A DNA stretch of 64,000 nucleotides. Source: DATARH01 sp963705325. GTDB taxonomy: Bacteria > Pseudomonadota > Alphaproteobacteria > ATCC43930 > CGMCC-115725. The DNA is taken from NCBI GenBank assembly GCA_963705325.1, contig OY970069.1, positions 2,046,001-2,110,000 of the forward strand, given 5' to 3'. The translations under genes and the position numbers were made by a program. The notes under the pieces were generated by a model. That model was not told where the DNA came from. It was given only the letters and a program-made list of their open reading frames with translations, and ran no database searches. The stretch's first letter is position 1, and every line of letters begins with the position of its first letter. This document shows, piece after piece, positions 34,477 through 43,497 of the stretch.

Positions 34477-34665
34477 CATTCCAACCGGACCACCTCTCAG
34501 GGGCCGATCACTCCTGATCCGTAGACAGATGGTCCAAAACGGCGACCGCGAGTTACGGAGTGAGGCGATTTACCGTAGGGATCCGAGCTCGGAGTGCCTG
34601 CAGTTAACGCTGGTTGCGAGCCTTCGATTTGAATCTACACCTCAACGCAGATCGAAAACTGTCGG

Positions 34666-34687
34666 TGGTTGCGGGCCCCCGCAACCA
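34666..34687. repeat. Perfect 10-bp-arm palindrome
   Basis: TGGTTGCGGG, CC, CCCGCAACCA. Lies in about 315 bases without a gene right of the IS. A hairpin of this kind is a common dispersed intergenic repeat in Rhizobiales, as I recall. Confidence 0.55.
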
Positions 34688-34825
34688 TATTTCCGGGGCT
34701 TAGATACCGTGTAAGCCCTTCGCTATTGCCGGATCGGCAAGTCCTGCGCTAAGCGGATCATCGTCCGGCTTTTGCGGCGCGGTCGCAACGCGGCGTGATG
34801 TCGCCGGTAAATCGCCGGGCGCCGC

Positions 34826-35260
34826 ATGGCTTTCTCCGCCAAGGTGTTGCGCCCCCGGTCGATCAGGGTCAGGCTTTATTTCCTGATCGCTGCGGAGCAG
34901 GACGAATTTTCGATGGTGCTCGGCTTCTTGGGTGGTTTTGGCAGTTGCCCGGTCTGTATGCGATGGGCGTTCCGAACCGCCCTTGGCGCCTGGATATTGG
35001 TCGCCATTGTTGCCCGCTTCGAAGCGCCCCGGCTGTTGTTGGTTGTCGCCATCGCCGCTTGTGGAGTGACGGTGCTCTGGCTGGCGCACCTCTTAGCTTA
35101 TGGCCGAAAAATTACGTCTGCTTTCAAGCGGCCGGCCATCGGCTGGTTCGAGACTTCGTTTCTGTTCACTCGCTCGCTGGGTGTCGCCGTCGCGCTTTCC
35201 GTGGTTCCGCGGCTGATCTCCGCCGATCGGATCTACAGGTATTTCGGTTTCGCCCTGTAG
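34826..35260 (+). CDS. Hypothetical membrane protein with CPVC motif
   Basis: 144 residues as written; the true start may be Met at 34913. Hydrophobic segments: GAWILVAIVARFEAP, LLLVVAIAACGVTVLWLAHL, and a C-terminal FLFTRSLGVAVALSVVPRLI. The motif GFLGGFGSCPVCMRWAF has a CxxC pair near the membrane. Family unknown to me. It converges on the cyclase gene, 10 bases apart. Confidence 0.6.
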   Translation: MAFSAKVLRPRSIRVRLYFLIAAEQDEFSMVLGFLGGFGSCPVCMRWAFRTALGAWILVAIVARFEAPRLLLVVAIAACGVTVLWLAHLLAYGRKITSAFKRPAIGWFETSFLFTRSLGVAVALSVVPRLISADRIYRYFGFAL

Positions 35261-35270
35261 AAGGCCGGCC

Positions 35271-37193
35271 TCAATCGCTCTTTGACGGCTGCCTGCTCCA
35301 CGACGCCGCTCGGGATTTCGCCGGCTCCGGCGCATCGCGCCTTTTGCCTGTCGCTCGGCTTGCCGCCGGCTCTCGGCCGGCCCCGGCTCGGCGATAAAGC
35401 CCAAACATGCGCATCGAGCCGTAGTTCTTCGCGGCAGGAACAACCCCCATATAGCTGCACGTGAACCGCGGTTTTGCCGTCGCCGCGAGTGCCGCGGCGA
35501 ATGCGTCGGTCACATATACCATGCCTTCCGGCGTCACCGGCTCGATGCGCGCGGTCCGGCTGACGTGGTAACCCATAAACGCCTTCCGCTGAATGACCGG
35601 ATCGAAGACCGGGAAGACAGGCCCGAAATGAGCCCCCAAGCGGAGACCGAGCGGCGGCAAACCAAGAGCGTCCGACGGTATCCGCGAAATCGCCTGCTGC
35701 AGTTTCAACGCGCAATCAGCCGCAGTCTCGGCGTCGCTGACGACAACGTAGAGACCATCACCCCATGTATTGGCGTGATGTATGGCCGAACCATAGCTGT
35801 GTAAGGTACGTGCAATGGCACCTAATACTTTATCAGAGAAAATTTTTATCTGGGTCTCATCCAGTTTGCTAAATCCTTTTAGATCGCCAAAAAGCATTGC
35901 CCGAAGAACGCGTCCACTGGATTTTTTGGTATCGGTCAGCTCTGGGGCTGGTGCTTGCGTCGCAGAGATTGATTCGCCGTCCGGTGTCAGGATGTCGGCG
36001 GGCTGCCCGAGCGCGTGCCAGCGGCTAACCGTGGCCGTGGTCCCGGAGATGCGCGACGCAGCGCGGGAATGGTGGCCGTCCCATATCGCCAAGAGCCGAG
36101 CCTCGCTGTCCAACGACCATGCCCGTTGCAAGGCCAACCCCATCGCCATCTGGCTGGCGTAGGTGAACAGATAATCGTCGCCGAGGTACAGATCGTCGGT
36201 CGCGAAAGTCGTCACGCGTGCCCGCCCGAGGCATCGATCGAACCGCTTTAACCAGACCTCGCCGGCGGGCCGGACCGCGAGTTCGCGAAACTCCTCGAGG
36301 CGGAACGGAAATACCAATTCCAATCCGGCACCGCGGGCCAGTAGCGCTTCAGCGATGATGATGTCGCCACCGGCGGCCAGGGAGCCAAAACCGGTCAAAA
36401 CCTCGCGCCGCTCTAGAACAGCATCGATGGATTGTGAAAGGCGACGGATCTGCGCTTCGTCGAGTTGCGCGCCAAGGCGATGGCCGGCGTAGCAGACGAC
36501 GATTGGCGCCGGCAAGCTGTCCAGCAGGTCGTCCGGCGTGCGGGTCGCCTTGCAGAGGAGCCGAATTTGCCGCCGTGTCGTAGCGAGTGCGTCGGGGGTG
36601 CAATCGGCGGTTCGCCGGGCGCGCGCGAGCGCGCTCGCCGCGGCCGTCGTGTCGCCGAGATTAAGGTAAGCCTCTCCCAGAGTGGCCCAAATATAGTATC
36701 CGTCCTCGACCCCGTTGGAGACACGCTGCTCGCATATGGTTCGCACCGCAGCGGCAAACGTCTTGGCCTCCGCCGTCCGATCGGCCAGCCGCAACAAGGT
36801 TGCGGCGTTGATCCCTGGATAATAATCGTCGGTGTCTTCGAAGATCTGCCGGTACCGTCCCGCAGCTTTGGCGAGGAGCGCCTTTCGCTCTCGGCCCCCG
36901 GCCGCGAGCGCGAGGTCCTTGGCGATGCGCGCGTCGAGCGCGGCGATGTCGACATAGAGAGACCGCGGAACCGCATCGCGAGACACCGCGTCGAGGCCCA
37001 GTACCTCGTAGCGGCGGCGCGCCTGGGCGGTCGCGCCCGAACGCGCCAAAGCCAGAACAGCCGCGTGCTTCAATGCGGGATCGTCGGGGTTTTCCTCCAG
37101 GCCTTGAACGCAGACGTCATACGCGAGCAGCTGATCGCCTGCCTGGGCATGGGCCTTGGCGGTAGCAAGCCACCTTTGCGGATCAGCTGGCAT
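35271..37193 (-). CDS. TPR/SLOG-like sensor with class III nucleotide cyclase domain
   Basis: 640 residues. AAGGTGG precedes the ATG. N-terminal helical repeats of the TRAFs-binding/TPR type (about 1-215: YDVCVQGLEENPDDPALKHA, YYIWATLGEAYLNLGDTTAA); a Rossmann-like SLOG-type segment (about 230-400: VVCYAGHRLGAQ, GFGSLAAGGDIIIAEALLAR); C-terminal class III cyclase (about 430-600) with AMLFGDLKGFSKL and WGDGLYVVVSD. The metal Asp in FGDLKGF and the Asp in WGDGLYV are both present, so it probably makes cAMP or cGMP. Divergent from the ABC-exporter operon, suggesting it senses or signals for it. Confidence 0.85.
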   Translation of the reverse strand: MPADPQRWLATAKAHAQAGDQLLAYDVCVQGLEENPDDPALKHAAVLALARSGATAQARRRYEVLGLDAVSRDAVPRSLYVDIAALDARIAKDLALAAGGRERKALLAKAAGRYRQIFEDTDDYYPGINAATLLRLADRTAEAKTFAAAVRTICEQRVSNGVEDGYYIWATLGEAYLNLGDTTAAASALARARRTADCTPDALATTRRQIRLLCKATRTPDDLLDSLPAPIVVCYAGHRLGAQLDEAQIRRLSQSIDAVLERREVLTGFGSLAAGGDIIIAEALLARGAGLELVFPFRLEEFRELAVRPAGEVWLKRFDRCLGRARVTTFATDDLYLGDDYLFTYASQMAMGLALQRAWSLDSEARLLAIWDGHHSRAASRISGTTATVSRWHALGQPADILTPDGESISATQAPAPELTDTKKSSGRVLRAMLFGDLKGFSKLDETQIKIFSDKVLGAIARTLHSYGSAIHHANTWGDGLYVVVSDAETAADCALKLQQAISRIPSDALGLPPLGLRLGAHFGPVFPVFDPVIQRKAFMGYHVSRTARIEPVTPEGMVYVTDAFAAALAATAKPRFTCSYMGVVPAAKNYGSMRMFGLYRRAGAGREPAASRATGKRRDAPEPAKSRAASWSRQPSKSD

Positions 37194-37381
37194 ATTTCCA
37201 CCTTATGGGAGCGCCGCGAACCAGGCCGAACAGGCGCCGATGCAATCCTTGCCGGCTCTAGGGTATAAGCTCGCGACGGTAACAGCTTTCGGCATTAACG
37301 CGTAGTCAGCGACGAGGCGGATCTCAAGGCTAAATCTGGTGGCTTGGGTCGAGAATGGGTTGATTTTTTTGGGATAAGAAC

Positions 37382-39388
37382 GTGACAGACAGCAACGCGG
37401 CGGCTGTAGCCGGTGCCCCCTCGATCTCCAGTCGGCCATGGTGGGTCAAGTCATTTTTCGGCGGCGAGCAGAGGCACGTTCACGCGGAGGCGGCCTTGCC
37501 CTCGGCGGGCGTGGTGCAGCTCTACGGCTGGGCGTGGAGCCTGTTGGCGGGGAGTCGCTGGCGCGTCGCCGGCGCCGCGGCATTTTCGCTATTCGTCGTG
37601 CAAGTCCTCCAGTTTAACGCCGCGTTGCTCGTTCATGCCTTCGACCTCTTGCAAGGCAGCGCGGCCACCGCGGGAAATCCACCGGGAGATTTCCTGGGCT
37701 TGATGCCCAAGACCCTCTTCTGGACCGCGCTGTTGTTCGGGATCATTTCGATCGGCCTGTTCGGATTGCAGTTCCTCGACAGTTACTTCACGTTGGCGAT
37801 CGATACCGTGGTCATTTACCGGCTACAGGAGAAGCTCCACCAAAAGATGCTCCGTGTCGGCCCGCAATATCACGCGAGCCACAATATCGGCGCCCTGCAG
37901 ATGCTGTTTACGCGATATGTGTCGCAAAGCGCCGGCATCTTGCGCGAGCTGCTCGCTTTCCCGGTCGTGAACGGCATCGCCCTGGTCACCGCCAGCATCT
38001 ATTTGTGGCAGAACCTCACCCCATTGAGCGGCGCTGGTGGCACCGCGATGATGCCCTTCATCATCGGCACGCTGATCGGAATGCCGTTCATCGCATGGCG
38101 CGCGTCGCAGGCGATGCGGCAGGCGATCCAGTCGTCGATCGCCGCGGACGCTGCTTTGGACGACGAGCTCGTTAATTCCCTTCGCCGGCCGATTGACATG
38201 CAGCTTCTCGGCGCGCAGCCCCAGCGCAATGAGGCATTTGCCCAGCGCGCCCACGTCGCCGAGACCGCCCGAATTCGCTCCCTGCGTCGCTCGGAACTCG
38301 CAAACGAGATTCAGCGCGGCATGCCGCAGCTACTTCAGGCAGGCATTCTCGTGTTTGCCGTGGCACAGTTCTTGAGGCTCACCGGGAGCAGCGAGCAATT
38401 CGCCGTTGGCGCCGCGATCATCGCCGTGCTGCAATTTGTCCCCATGATATTGGCGCCGATCCAGCAAACGATTTCGTTCTACAACGCGACGACCGCGTCG
38501 ATCCCGCCGGTTGTTGAACTGGTCAGCGCCCTGGATACCAAAGAGGAAGTCGCCGATGCGCGCGGCGCCGTCGCGATCAACGTCACGAAGGGAACCGTCT
38601 CGGTGGCTGACGTCTACGTCGATCGGCCAGATGGATCGGGCGCGCCAATCCTGCAAGCCATCACGCACGAGTTTGAAGGCGGAAAAGTTTGGGGCGTCGT
38701 GGGCCGGTCCGGCTGCGGCAAGTCAACCTTGCTCTCGGCTATCGCGCGAGCCTCCGACCCCAGCCGCGGGTCGATCGCCATCGATGGCGCCGATCTGCGG
38801 CAGATCCAATTGGTAAGCTTGCGCCACGCGGTTTCGTTTATGGGTCAATTCCCCGCCTTTATTGACGGCACGATCCGCGCCAACCTCAATCTCGCCGCCG
38901 AGTTGGCGCCTGACGAGACGTTGCTGGAGGCGTGCGAGAGCATCGGCCTTTTGTCGCGCCTTCGCGAAATAGCGTCGCCCGGCTCTCCACTCGATCTGAC
39001 GATGTACGCGGAGCCAAATAAAGGGGCGCTTTCAGGCGGCGAGCGGCGGTTGCTCGCCTTCGCCCGCATTCTGGCGCATCCCGGACGCATTGTGCTGCTG
39101 GATGAGCCCACGGCGGGCGTCGACGCAGGCATGCGCGGTCAAGTCGTCGAACTGATCAAACAGCGACTGGCCGGCGTGACGGTGATCGTGGTTGACCACG
39201 ATCTGCAGTTTGTCGCTGATGTCGCTGATTTCGTTGTCTGCATGGACCAGGGAACGATTGCGGCGACCGTGCCGCGCGCCGAGTTGCTTGATCGCCCCAG
39301 TCCGTTTCGCGATCTGTGGCACGCGCAGCAGCGCGGTAGCGCCGCGACCATGACCATAACCAGTTACCCGGCTCCGGCGGCCAGTTAA
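37382..39388 (+). CDS. ABC exporter (fused membrane and ATPase domains)
   Basis: 668 residues, GTG start at 37382. The N-terminal about 390 residues hold an ABC type-1 membrane domain (six helices, e.g. FLGLMPKTLFWTALLFGIIS, GILVFAVAQFLRL). The ATPase is complete: Walker A GRSGCGKST, Q-loop MGQFPAF, signature LSGGERRL, Walker B IVLLDEPTAGVDAG, switch His in VVDHD. It should work as a homodimer exporting a peptide, lipid or small molecule. No peptidase C39 domain is present; a separate subtilisin-like protease lies two genes on. First gene of a likely operon to 41612. Confidence 0.9.
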   Translation: MTDSNAAAVAGAPSISSRPWWVKSFFGGEQRHVHAEAALPSAGVVQLYGWAWSLLAGSRWRVAGAAAFSLFVVQVLQFNAALLVHAFDLLQGSAATAGNPPGDFLGLMPKTLFWTALLFGIISIGLFGLQFLDSYFTLAIDTVVIYRLQEKLHQKMLRVGPQYHASHNIGALQMLFTRYVSQSAGILRELLAFPVVNGIALVTASIYLWQNLTPLSGAGGTAMMPFIIGTLIGMPFIAWRASQAMRQAIQSSIAADAALDDELVNSLRRPIDMQLLGAQPQRNEAFAQRAHVAETARIRSLRRSELANEIQRGMPQLLQAGILVFAVAQFLRLTGSSEQFAVGAAIIAVLQFVPMILAPIQQTISFYNATTASIPPVVELVSALDTKEEVADARGAVAINVTKGTVSVADVYVDRPDGSGAPILQAITHEFEGGKVWGVVGRSGCGKSTLLSAIARASDPSRGSIAIDGADLRQIQLVSLRHAVSFMGQFPAFIDGTIRANLNLAAELAPDETLLEACESIGLLSRLREIASPGSPLDLTMYAEPNKGALSGGERRLLAFARILAHPGRIVLLDEPTAGVDAGMRGQVVELIKQRLAGVTVIVVDHDLQFVADVADFVVCMDQGTIAATVPRAELLDRPSPFRDLWHAQQRGSAATMTITSYPAPAAS

Positions 39389-39428
39389 AGGTGGCAGCGG
39401 ATGTCCGAGGCAGACCGAGGAGCCGGCG

Positions 39429-40130
39429 ATGAGTGACGAGCATGGAGCGCGATGGTTGTCCCAGGCCATCGGTCTCGGCGGGGCTGGCTTGGAGGTTCAA
39501 GCGTCGCGACGCTTGCTGACCCTGGCCGTCGGCGCCGTCAACGCCGAGGAAGGGTCGCTGTTGTTGTGGGACGAGCAAATCGAGGAACTCAGATTTGTCG
39601 CCACCGTCGGCAATGACGAGTCCGAGGCGGTACTGAAAGGACAGCGCGTACCGCTTGGGAAGGGTGTAACGGGACTTGCCGCCGCCACGCGCGCCGTGCA
39701 AGTCGGTGCGCCGACCTATGCCGACATCCAACAGACCGAGAGGTTGGCCGGCGGACCGGAGGCGGTGGTCGCCGCGCCGCTGATTGCCGGCGACCGTTTG
39801 CTGGGAGTAATGACCGCCGTAAGCTTTCGTCCCGGACAACGGTTCGGCAGAGAGGAAGCAAGCGCCTATGGCGAGTTTGCCGCGGTGATGTCCGTGGTGC
39901 TGGAGCAGGCGCGCCGGCTCGACGCCGTGGCCTCGCTGAGGAGTGAGACGGACGCGGCGGCGACCGGCTCCGCCGCCGTCGAGCGTGAGATTGTCGCGCG
40001 CCTCTCGCGGATCATCGGGGATCATCCCAATGTCCTGGGCGCTGTCGCTCAGCTATTCGAGGCGATAGAAGCTTTGGTTCAGGGGCAGTCGATGCGACAT
40101 CGTCGCGCGCATCCGCGCGGTAGGCCGTGA
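39429..40130 (+). CDS. GAF-domain protein
   Basis: 233 residues. GAGGAG lies 12 bases upstream. GAF domain about residues 15-160 (AVNAEEGSLLLWDEQIEELR, VPLGKGVTGLAAATRAVQVG, VAAPLIAGDRLLGVMTAVSF). A helical C-terminus (ERLSRI-like VEREIVARLSRIIGDHP) has no output domain. GAF domains bind cyclic nucleotides or other small ligands; with a nucleotide cyclase divergent from this operon, a cyclic nucleotide is a plausible ligand (inference). It lies 40 bases after the exporter. Confidence 0.85.
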   Translation: MSDEHGARWLSQAIGLGGAGLEVQASRRLLTLAVGAVNAEEGSLLLWDEQIEELRFVATVGNDESEAVLKGQRVPLGKGVTGLAAATRAVQVGAPTYADIQQTERLAGGPEAVVAAPLIAGDRLLGVMTAVSFRPGQRFGREEASAYGEFAAVMSVVLEQARRLDAVASLRSETDAAATGSAAVEREIVARLSRIIGDHPNVLGAVAQLFEAIEALVQGQSMRHRRAHPRGRP

Positions 40131-40189
40131 AGGAGGCTTGATGGCAGACGGCGTCGTCCCCTTTTCCCCATCGCATCGCTGATCGCGAA

Positions 40190-40951
40190 ATGACTTCGAT
40201 CCTTCGCCAGGCTCTGGATGTGTCGTGGGAGGAGCTTGCCAAGAGAGAGCTCGTGCCGGTCGATGTGGCGATCTTCGATAGTGGCATCGATTGCACTCAC
40301 CCGGCCCTGACTGGGCGGATTGCCGAATCTTATGGCGTAGCGACCGTCGATGGCCGAGAGTCGGTATTCACTTTACCAACTGATTCGAACAATGACGAGT
40401 TCGGCCACGGGACGGCGGTTGCTTCGATTATCACGCGAATTGCGCCAAACGCGCGGCTGTTCGATGTCCGCGTGCTCGGCCGCGACAACACCGGCGGCGA
40501 GGAGATACTGACGGCTGCGCTCAATCATGGTGTCGAAAAGCGATGGCCGGTTCTCAATCTCAGCCTGGCCGCGGGGTACCGGATGCGAGGCGAGCTGGAC
40601 GCGGCGTGCGAGGCTGCCTATTACCAGGGACAGATCGTTGTGGCGGCGAAGCGGAACATCCCGATCGGCGGTGATGGGCTTCCCGCGGAATTCTCGTCCT
40701 GCATCGGTGTCGATCTCGGCTCATACGAGCCGCCGTTTCAGTTCGCGTTTCGGACGGGTACTCCGATCGAGGTCGTCGCCGGCGGAGACGGGGTGACGGT
40801 GGCGGTTCGCGGCGGCGGTTGGACGACCATGACTGGCACCAGCTTTGCGACGCCGGCGGTCAGCGGGCTGTGCGCGCTGCTGCTCGGCGCCTTTCCCGGT
40901 CTCTTGCCCTTCGAGATCAAATCCATCTTGCGAGCTCGCGCAATCCCGTGA
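40190..40951 (+). CDS. Subtilisin-like (S8) serine protease, no signal peptide
   Basis: 253 residues, short for the family. The catalytic triad is complete: Asp in VAIFDSGIDCTHP, His in NDEFGHGTAVASI, Ser in TMTGTSFATPAVSG. No signal peptide or propeptide, so it acts in the cytoplasm, like the PatA-type proteases of RiPP pathways. Nearby are an exporter and a small Cys-rich protein, so processing of that protein is a natural hypothesis. I see no cyclisation domain. Confidence 0.9.
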   Translation: MTSILRQALDVSWEELAKRELVPVDVAIFDSGIDCTHPALTGRIAESYGVATVDGRESVFTLPTDSNNDEFGHGTAVASIITRIAPNARLFDVRVLGRDNTGGEEILTAALNHGVEKRWPVLNLSLAAGYRMRGELDAACEAAYYQGQIVVAAKRNIPIGGDGLPAEFSSCIGVDLGSYEPPFQFAFRTGTPIEVVAGGDGVTVAVRGGGWTTMTGTSFATPAVSGLCALLLGAFPGLLPFEIKSILRARAIP

Positions 40952-41000
40952 CGAGTTGAGCCATAGTCGCGTTGTTTGTGATGCCGATGGGAGGTCGAAC

Positions 41001-41279
41001 GTGATCGCCGTGGGACAGAAGTTTGATCAGCAGATGATCTCGGTCGATGGCGGCACGTTCCGCGACTGCGAGTTTTCGGGCTGTGTCTTGTTCTTTTCGG
41101 GTTTGCTTCCTGTCGATTTGCGCGGGAGCACGTTCAACGAATGTCGCTGGGAATTCGTCGGACCGGCGGCAAATACGATCGGTTTTCTCCACGCCCTCCA
41201 CCATCGTGGCGAAGCAAAGCTCATCGAAGCCGTATTTGACAACATACGTCATGGGGTCGGCGATGGGCACGATCATTGA
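41001..41279 (+). CDS. Small beta-helix-like hypothetical protein
   Basis: 92 residues. GTG 41001 is chosen because GGGAGG lies 6 bases upstream. Pattern DGGTFRDCEFSGCVLFFSG, then VDLRGSTFNECRWEFVGPAA and NTIGFLHALHHRGEAKLIEA. It looks like a few pentapeptide-type turns followed by a helix, a layout I have seen in uncharacterised proteins. It lies in the exporter-protease operon, 50 bases after the protease. Confidence 0.7.
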   Translation: MIAVGQKFDQQMISVDGGTFRDCEFSGCVLFFSGLLPVDLRGSTFNECRWEFVGPAANTIGFLHALHHRGEAKLIEAVFDNIRHGVGDGHDH

Positions 41280-41375
41280 CATTGCGGATCGCGCCGGGAT
41301 ATCGGTCGCATGTTCGTTAAATCGCGTTCATCGTGCTTCGCTTGGTTCACGGCAGCAAACTGAGGAGAGTGTCAA

Positions 41376-41612
41376 ATGGCAGACGAGATCAAAGCACATG
41401 TCGGCACGAAACTGAGCGCCGACGAGGAAAAGAACGCCGATAAGTCTAAGGCGACGACGCTATCCGCCCAGCCGAAGAGTGGCGGTGTCGTTGGCCAATA
41501 TCTAGCGGTCCAGATCTGCCCCTATTGCGGTTGCGTCGGTTATGGCGAAGAGAGCCCGAGCACGTACCGCGTCTTTACCTGCCACTGCTGCGGACGAATG
41601 TTCCGCGCCTGA
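41376..41612 (+). CDS. 78-residue Cys-rich small protein, zinc-ribbon-like or peptide precursor
   Basis: GAGGAG lies about 10 bases before the ATG. The N-terminal half is charged and leader-like (MADEIKAHVGTKLSADEEKN, ADKSKATTLSAQPKSGG). The C-terminal half has six Cys: QICPYCGCVGYGEESP and FTCHCCGRMFRA. CPYCG ... CHCCG fits a zinc ribbon. The charged leader, Gly-Gly at 36-37 and linkage to an exporter and subtilisin-like protease also fit a modified-peptide precursor. I cannot decide between these from sequence alone. Confidence 0.7.
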   Translation: MADEIKAHVGTKLSADEEKNADKSKATTLSAQPKSGGVVGQYLAVQICPYCGCVGYGEESPSTYRVFTCHCCGRMFRA

Positions 41613-42043
41613 CCTCTACTCAGCAGCCATAGGCGTGACGTAATCGTGCGCCTAAGGCCATAGCGGTTTAGAAGGGTCTAGAGTTGACGCTGAAGGCGCC
41701 TTCGTTGCCGTCGTGCCGTGCGGCGGTGTCGAAGAGCGCCTTCAGGATTCTTACAGAGCGACGGCCCGGTTCCAGTCTCAGTCATCCCCGCCGATCGTCA
41801 CGCCGGCGATCCGCTCGAACACCTTGGTGATCGATGAGCCGTCAGGTGAAAACTGGCCTGCAGAGACCATCATGGCGCGGAATTCAACATGACGCTTCGC
41901 CCGTTCATAGAAAATTAACCTTAATGATTGCAATTAAATTTGAATGATCTGGAAATAACCGGCGATCTTACTTGACGATTTCTTTAGGATGAAATTTTCT
42001 TAACACCTGCTGGGCAAGCGGCTGACTGTTTCGAGGGAAATCA
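41613..42043. other. Gap after the exporter-protease operon
   Basis: Contains the inverted repeat CTGAAGGCGC/GCGCCTTCAG (41690-41699 and 41736-41745), and a short minus-strand frame (SAGQFSPDGSSITKVFERIA) that may be the tail of a lost gene. The last 130 bases are AT-rich and probably the promoter of the next gene. Confidence 0.45.
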
Positions 42044-42253
42044 ATGTACGCTCGCGCGCGAGAAGGCCTTGATTCTCTATCGACAAGGCTTTGGAGTCTT
42101 AAGAAACATTACAACTGGGCGTGTTCTCGAGGCGATGCGGAACGCGCCCGCGCGTTCGAAATCCAAATGAACGCGATAACCGCGGAGCGCGACCGCCTCA
42201 TTCAGCACTTGTCAGAGAATATCTCCCGCGACATGGCGCTCCGGGCGCGGTAA
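42044..42253 (+). CDS. Hypothetical 69-residue helical protein
   Basis: MYARAREGLDSLSTRLWSLK, then RARAFEIQMNAITAERDRLI. GAGGGAAA precedes the ATG. Predicted to be two helices. No family recognised. Confidence 0.6.
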   Translation: MYARAREGLDSLSTRLWSLKKHYNWACSRGDAERARAFEIQMNAITAERDRLIQHLSENISRDMALRAR

Positions 42254-42421
42254 GCGGCTCTTCCAACACTGCGGCGGCCGCCCCTCCGAGGGGTCGGCGC
42301 CCTGGCGGTGTATCGCGTCAGCAGGCGGGTGTATTCGGGAACCGACCCGCTCCAAATGGCGTAAGCGTCATGAGTTGGCGTCGCGCCGAGCGTTTACGCA
42401 GCTGACAAGCAAGCGAGCGTA

Positions 42422-42435
42422 TTGACCTGGGTCAA
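42422..42435. promoter_or_regulatory. Fnr/FixK-type box
   Basis: TTGACCTGGGTCAA, a perfect palindrome of the TTGAY-N4-RTCAA type, 66 bases before the ATG of the small secreted ORF and upstream of the RMD1-family gene. Confidence 0.7.
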
Positions 42436-42501
42436 TGCCGAGGCGGGGATCCGGTGCTTTGGTGTCCAAGCAATTCGGGCGCCTAGCTTCGTGAGGGTCC
42501 C

Positions 42502-42615
42502 ATGATTATCGCGACAATGCTGGTCTCTTTATTTGCGTTGTGCGCCGCTGCGGCTCTCGCGGCGCCGCCGCAGCCTGTTCCGGTGCCGGCGCGAATTGGG
42601 CGGCGACGCCACTAG
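42502..42615 (+). CDS. 37-residue secreted peptide
   Basis: A signal-peptide-like MIIATMLVSLFALCAAAALA is followed by a short Pro/Arg tail (APPQPVPVPARIGRRRH). GAGGG lies 8 bases before the ATG. Downstream of an Fnr-type box and 26 bases before the RMD1 gene, so it may be a leader ORF of that operon. Confidence 0.45.
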   Translation: MIIATMLVSLFALCAAAALAAPPQPVPVPARIGRRRH

Positions 42616-42641
42616 GGCCGGCGGACCGCCGGGGCGAATGA

Positions 42642-43493
42642 ATGAGCGCCCAATATCGGGCTAAGGTTGCCGAGAGAACCGAGCGCCCATCGGTGCCGGA
42701 ACCGCAACCGGATGTGCAAACCATCGCCGTTCGGGCGTTATTGCTCGGCGAGCGCCTCGACACCCGTACCCTTGAGCGCGATGGCGCGCTCGCCACGGGA
42801 CCCCTCTCCCTTGCCGTTCAAGGCGGCGGGGTCGCGGTGGTGTTTCGCTATGGCGCGGTCGTTCTGTTCGACAGTCCGAAAACCGCGGCGGAGGGATTTC
42901 TCGCCGGCCTTGATCCACTGTTGACCGAGAAGTTCGCAGCAGCGGAGCGCGAAGACCTCCAGCTCCTGGTCCGTGCCGACACCGAACAGCTGGTTGATGC
43001 GGCGGGCAATATCGTGCTGCACGACCGGACGATCGAGCGTCTCCAGCTGGTTGCCGATGTTTTGGCCAAGAACCTTGTGCTTTCCCATTACGAGACCAGC
43101 GCAGCGGCGATATTCGACCGGATCGAGCCGCTTGCCGCGACGTTGCGCCGGAAGGGCCGTGCCGGCGTTCCGGGGAAGGTTTTGCTGCAGCACATCGGCA
43201 ACGTTCTGCTGATGCAGCAAAGGATGGTCGGCCGCGTCGAGACCGGCGAAAAGCCGGAACTGGTCTGGGAGCACCCCGAGCTCGACCGGTTCTATATGCG
43301 CCTTGCCGAGGAGTACGAGCTGCGCGAGCGCGGGCGCGCGATCGATCGCAAACTCGATATCGTGTCGCGCACCGTGGAGACGCTGCTCAGCCTGGAACAG
43401 ACCCGCAGCAGCCTCCGGGTCGAATGGTACATCGTCGCCCTGATTGTCGCCGAGCTGGCGCTCGCTGCGTATTCGCTCCTGCCGGGCCACTGA
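42642..43493 (+). CDS. RMD1/YagE family (DUF155) protein
   Basis: 283 residues, usual length. Signature blocks: GVAVVFRYGAVVLFDSP, DRTIERLQLVADVLAKNLVL, WEHPELDRFYMRLAEEYELR, and a C-terminal membrane helix WYIVALIVAELALAAYSLL. Yeast and mitochondrial relatives are membrane-anchored; the bacterial role is unknown. The decarboxylase gene begins 4 bases after its stop, so they share an operon under the Fnr-type box. Confidence 0.88.
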   Translation: MSAQYRAKVAERTERPSVPEPQPDVQTIAVRALLLGERLDTRTLERDGALATGPLSLAVQGGGVAVVFRYGAVVLFDSPKTAAEGFLAGLDPLLTEKFAAAEREDLQLLVRADTEQLVDAAGNIVLHDRTIERLQLVADVLAKNLVLSHYETSAAAIFDRIEPLAATLRRKGRAGVPGKVLLQHIGNVLLMQQRMVGRVETGEKPELVWEHPELDRFYMRLAEEYELRERGRAIDRKLDIVSRTVETLLSLEQTRSSLRVEWYIVALIVAELALAAYSLLPGH

Positions 43494-43497
43494 ACCG

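Larger units (their letters stand above)
33231..34510 (+). mobile_element. IS3-family element (IS407/IS511-like), orfB frameshifted
   Basis: 1280 bp. The imperfect ends begin TGATC on both sides (33231, and complement at 34510) and share a GTGGxCC block further in. It contains orfA and a broken orfB. No target duplication is evident (TGGC on the left, CTCC on the right). Unrelated in sequence to the IS3-family element at 3562. Confidence 0.82.

Noticed and set aside
41690..41745. 10-bp inverted repeat CTGAAGGCGC/GCGCCTTCAG as a terminator of the exporter operon
   Set aside because: The 36-base loop is long and no U-run follows; kept only as a note for the gap.
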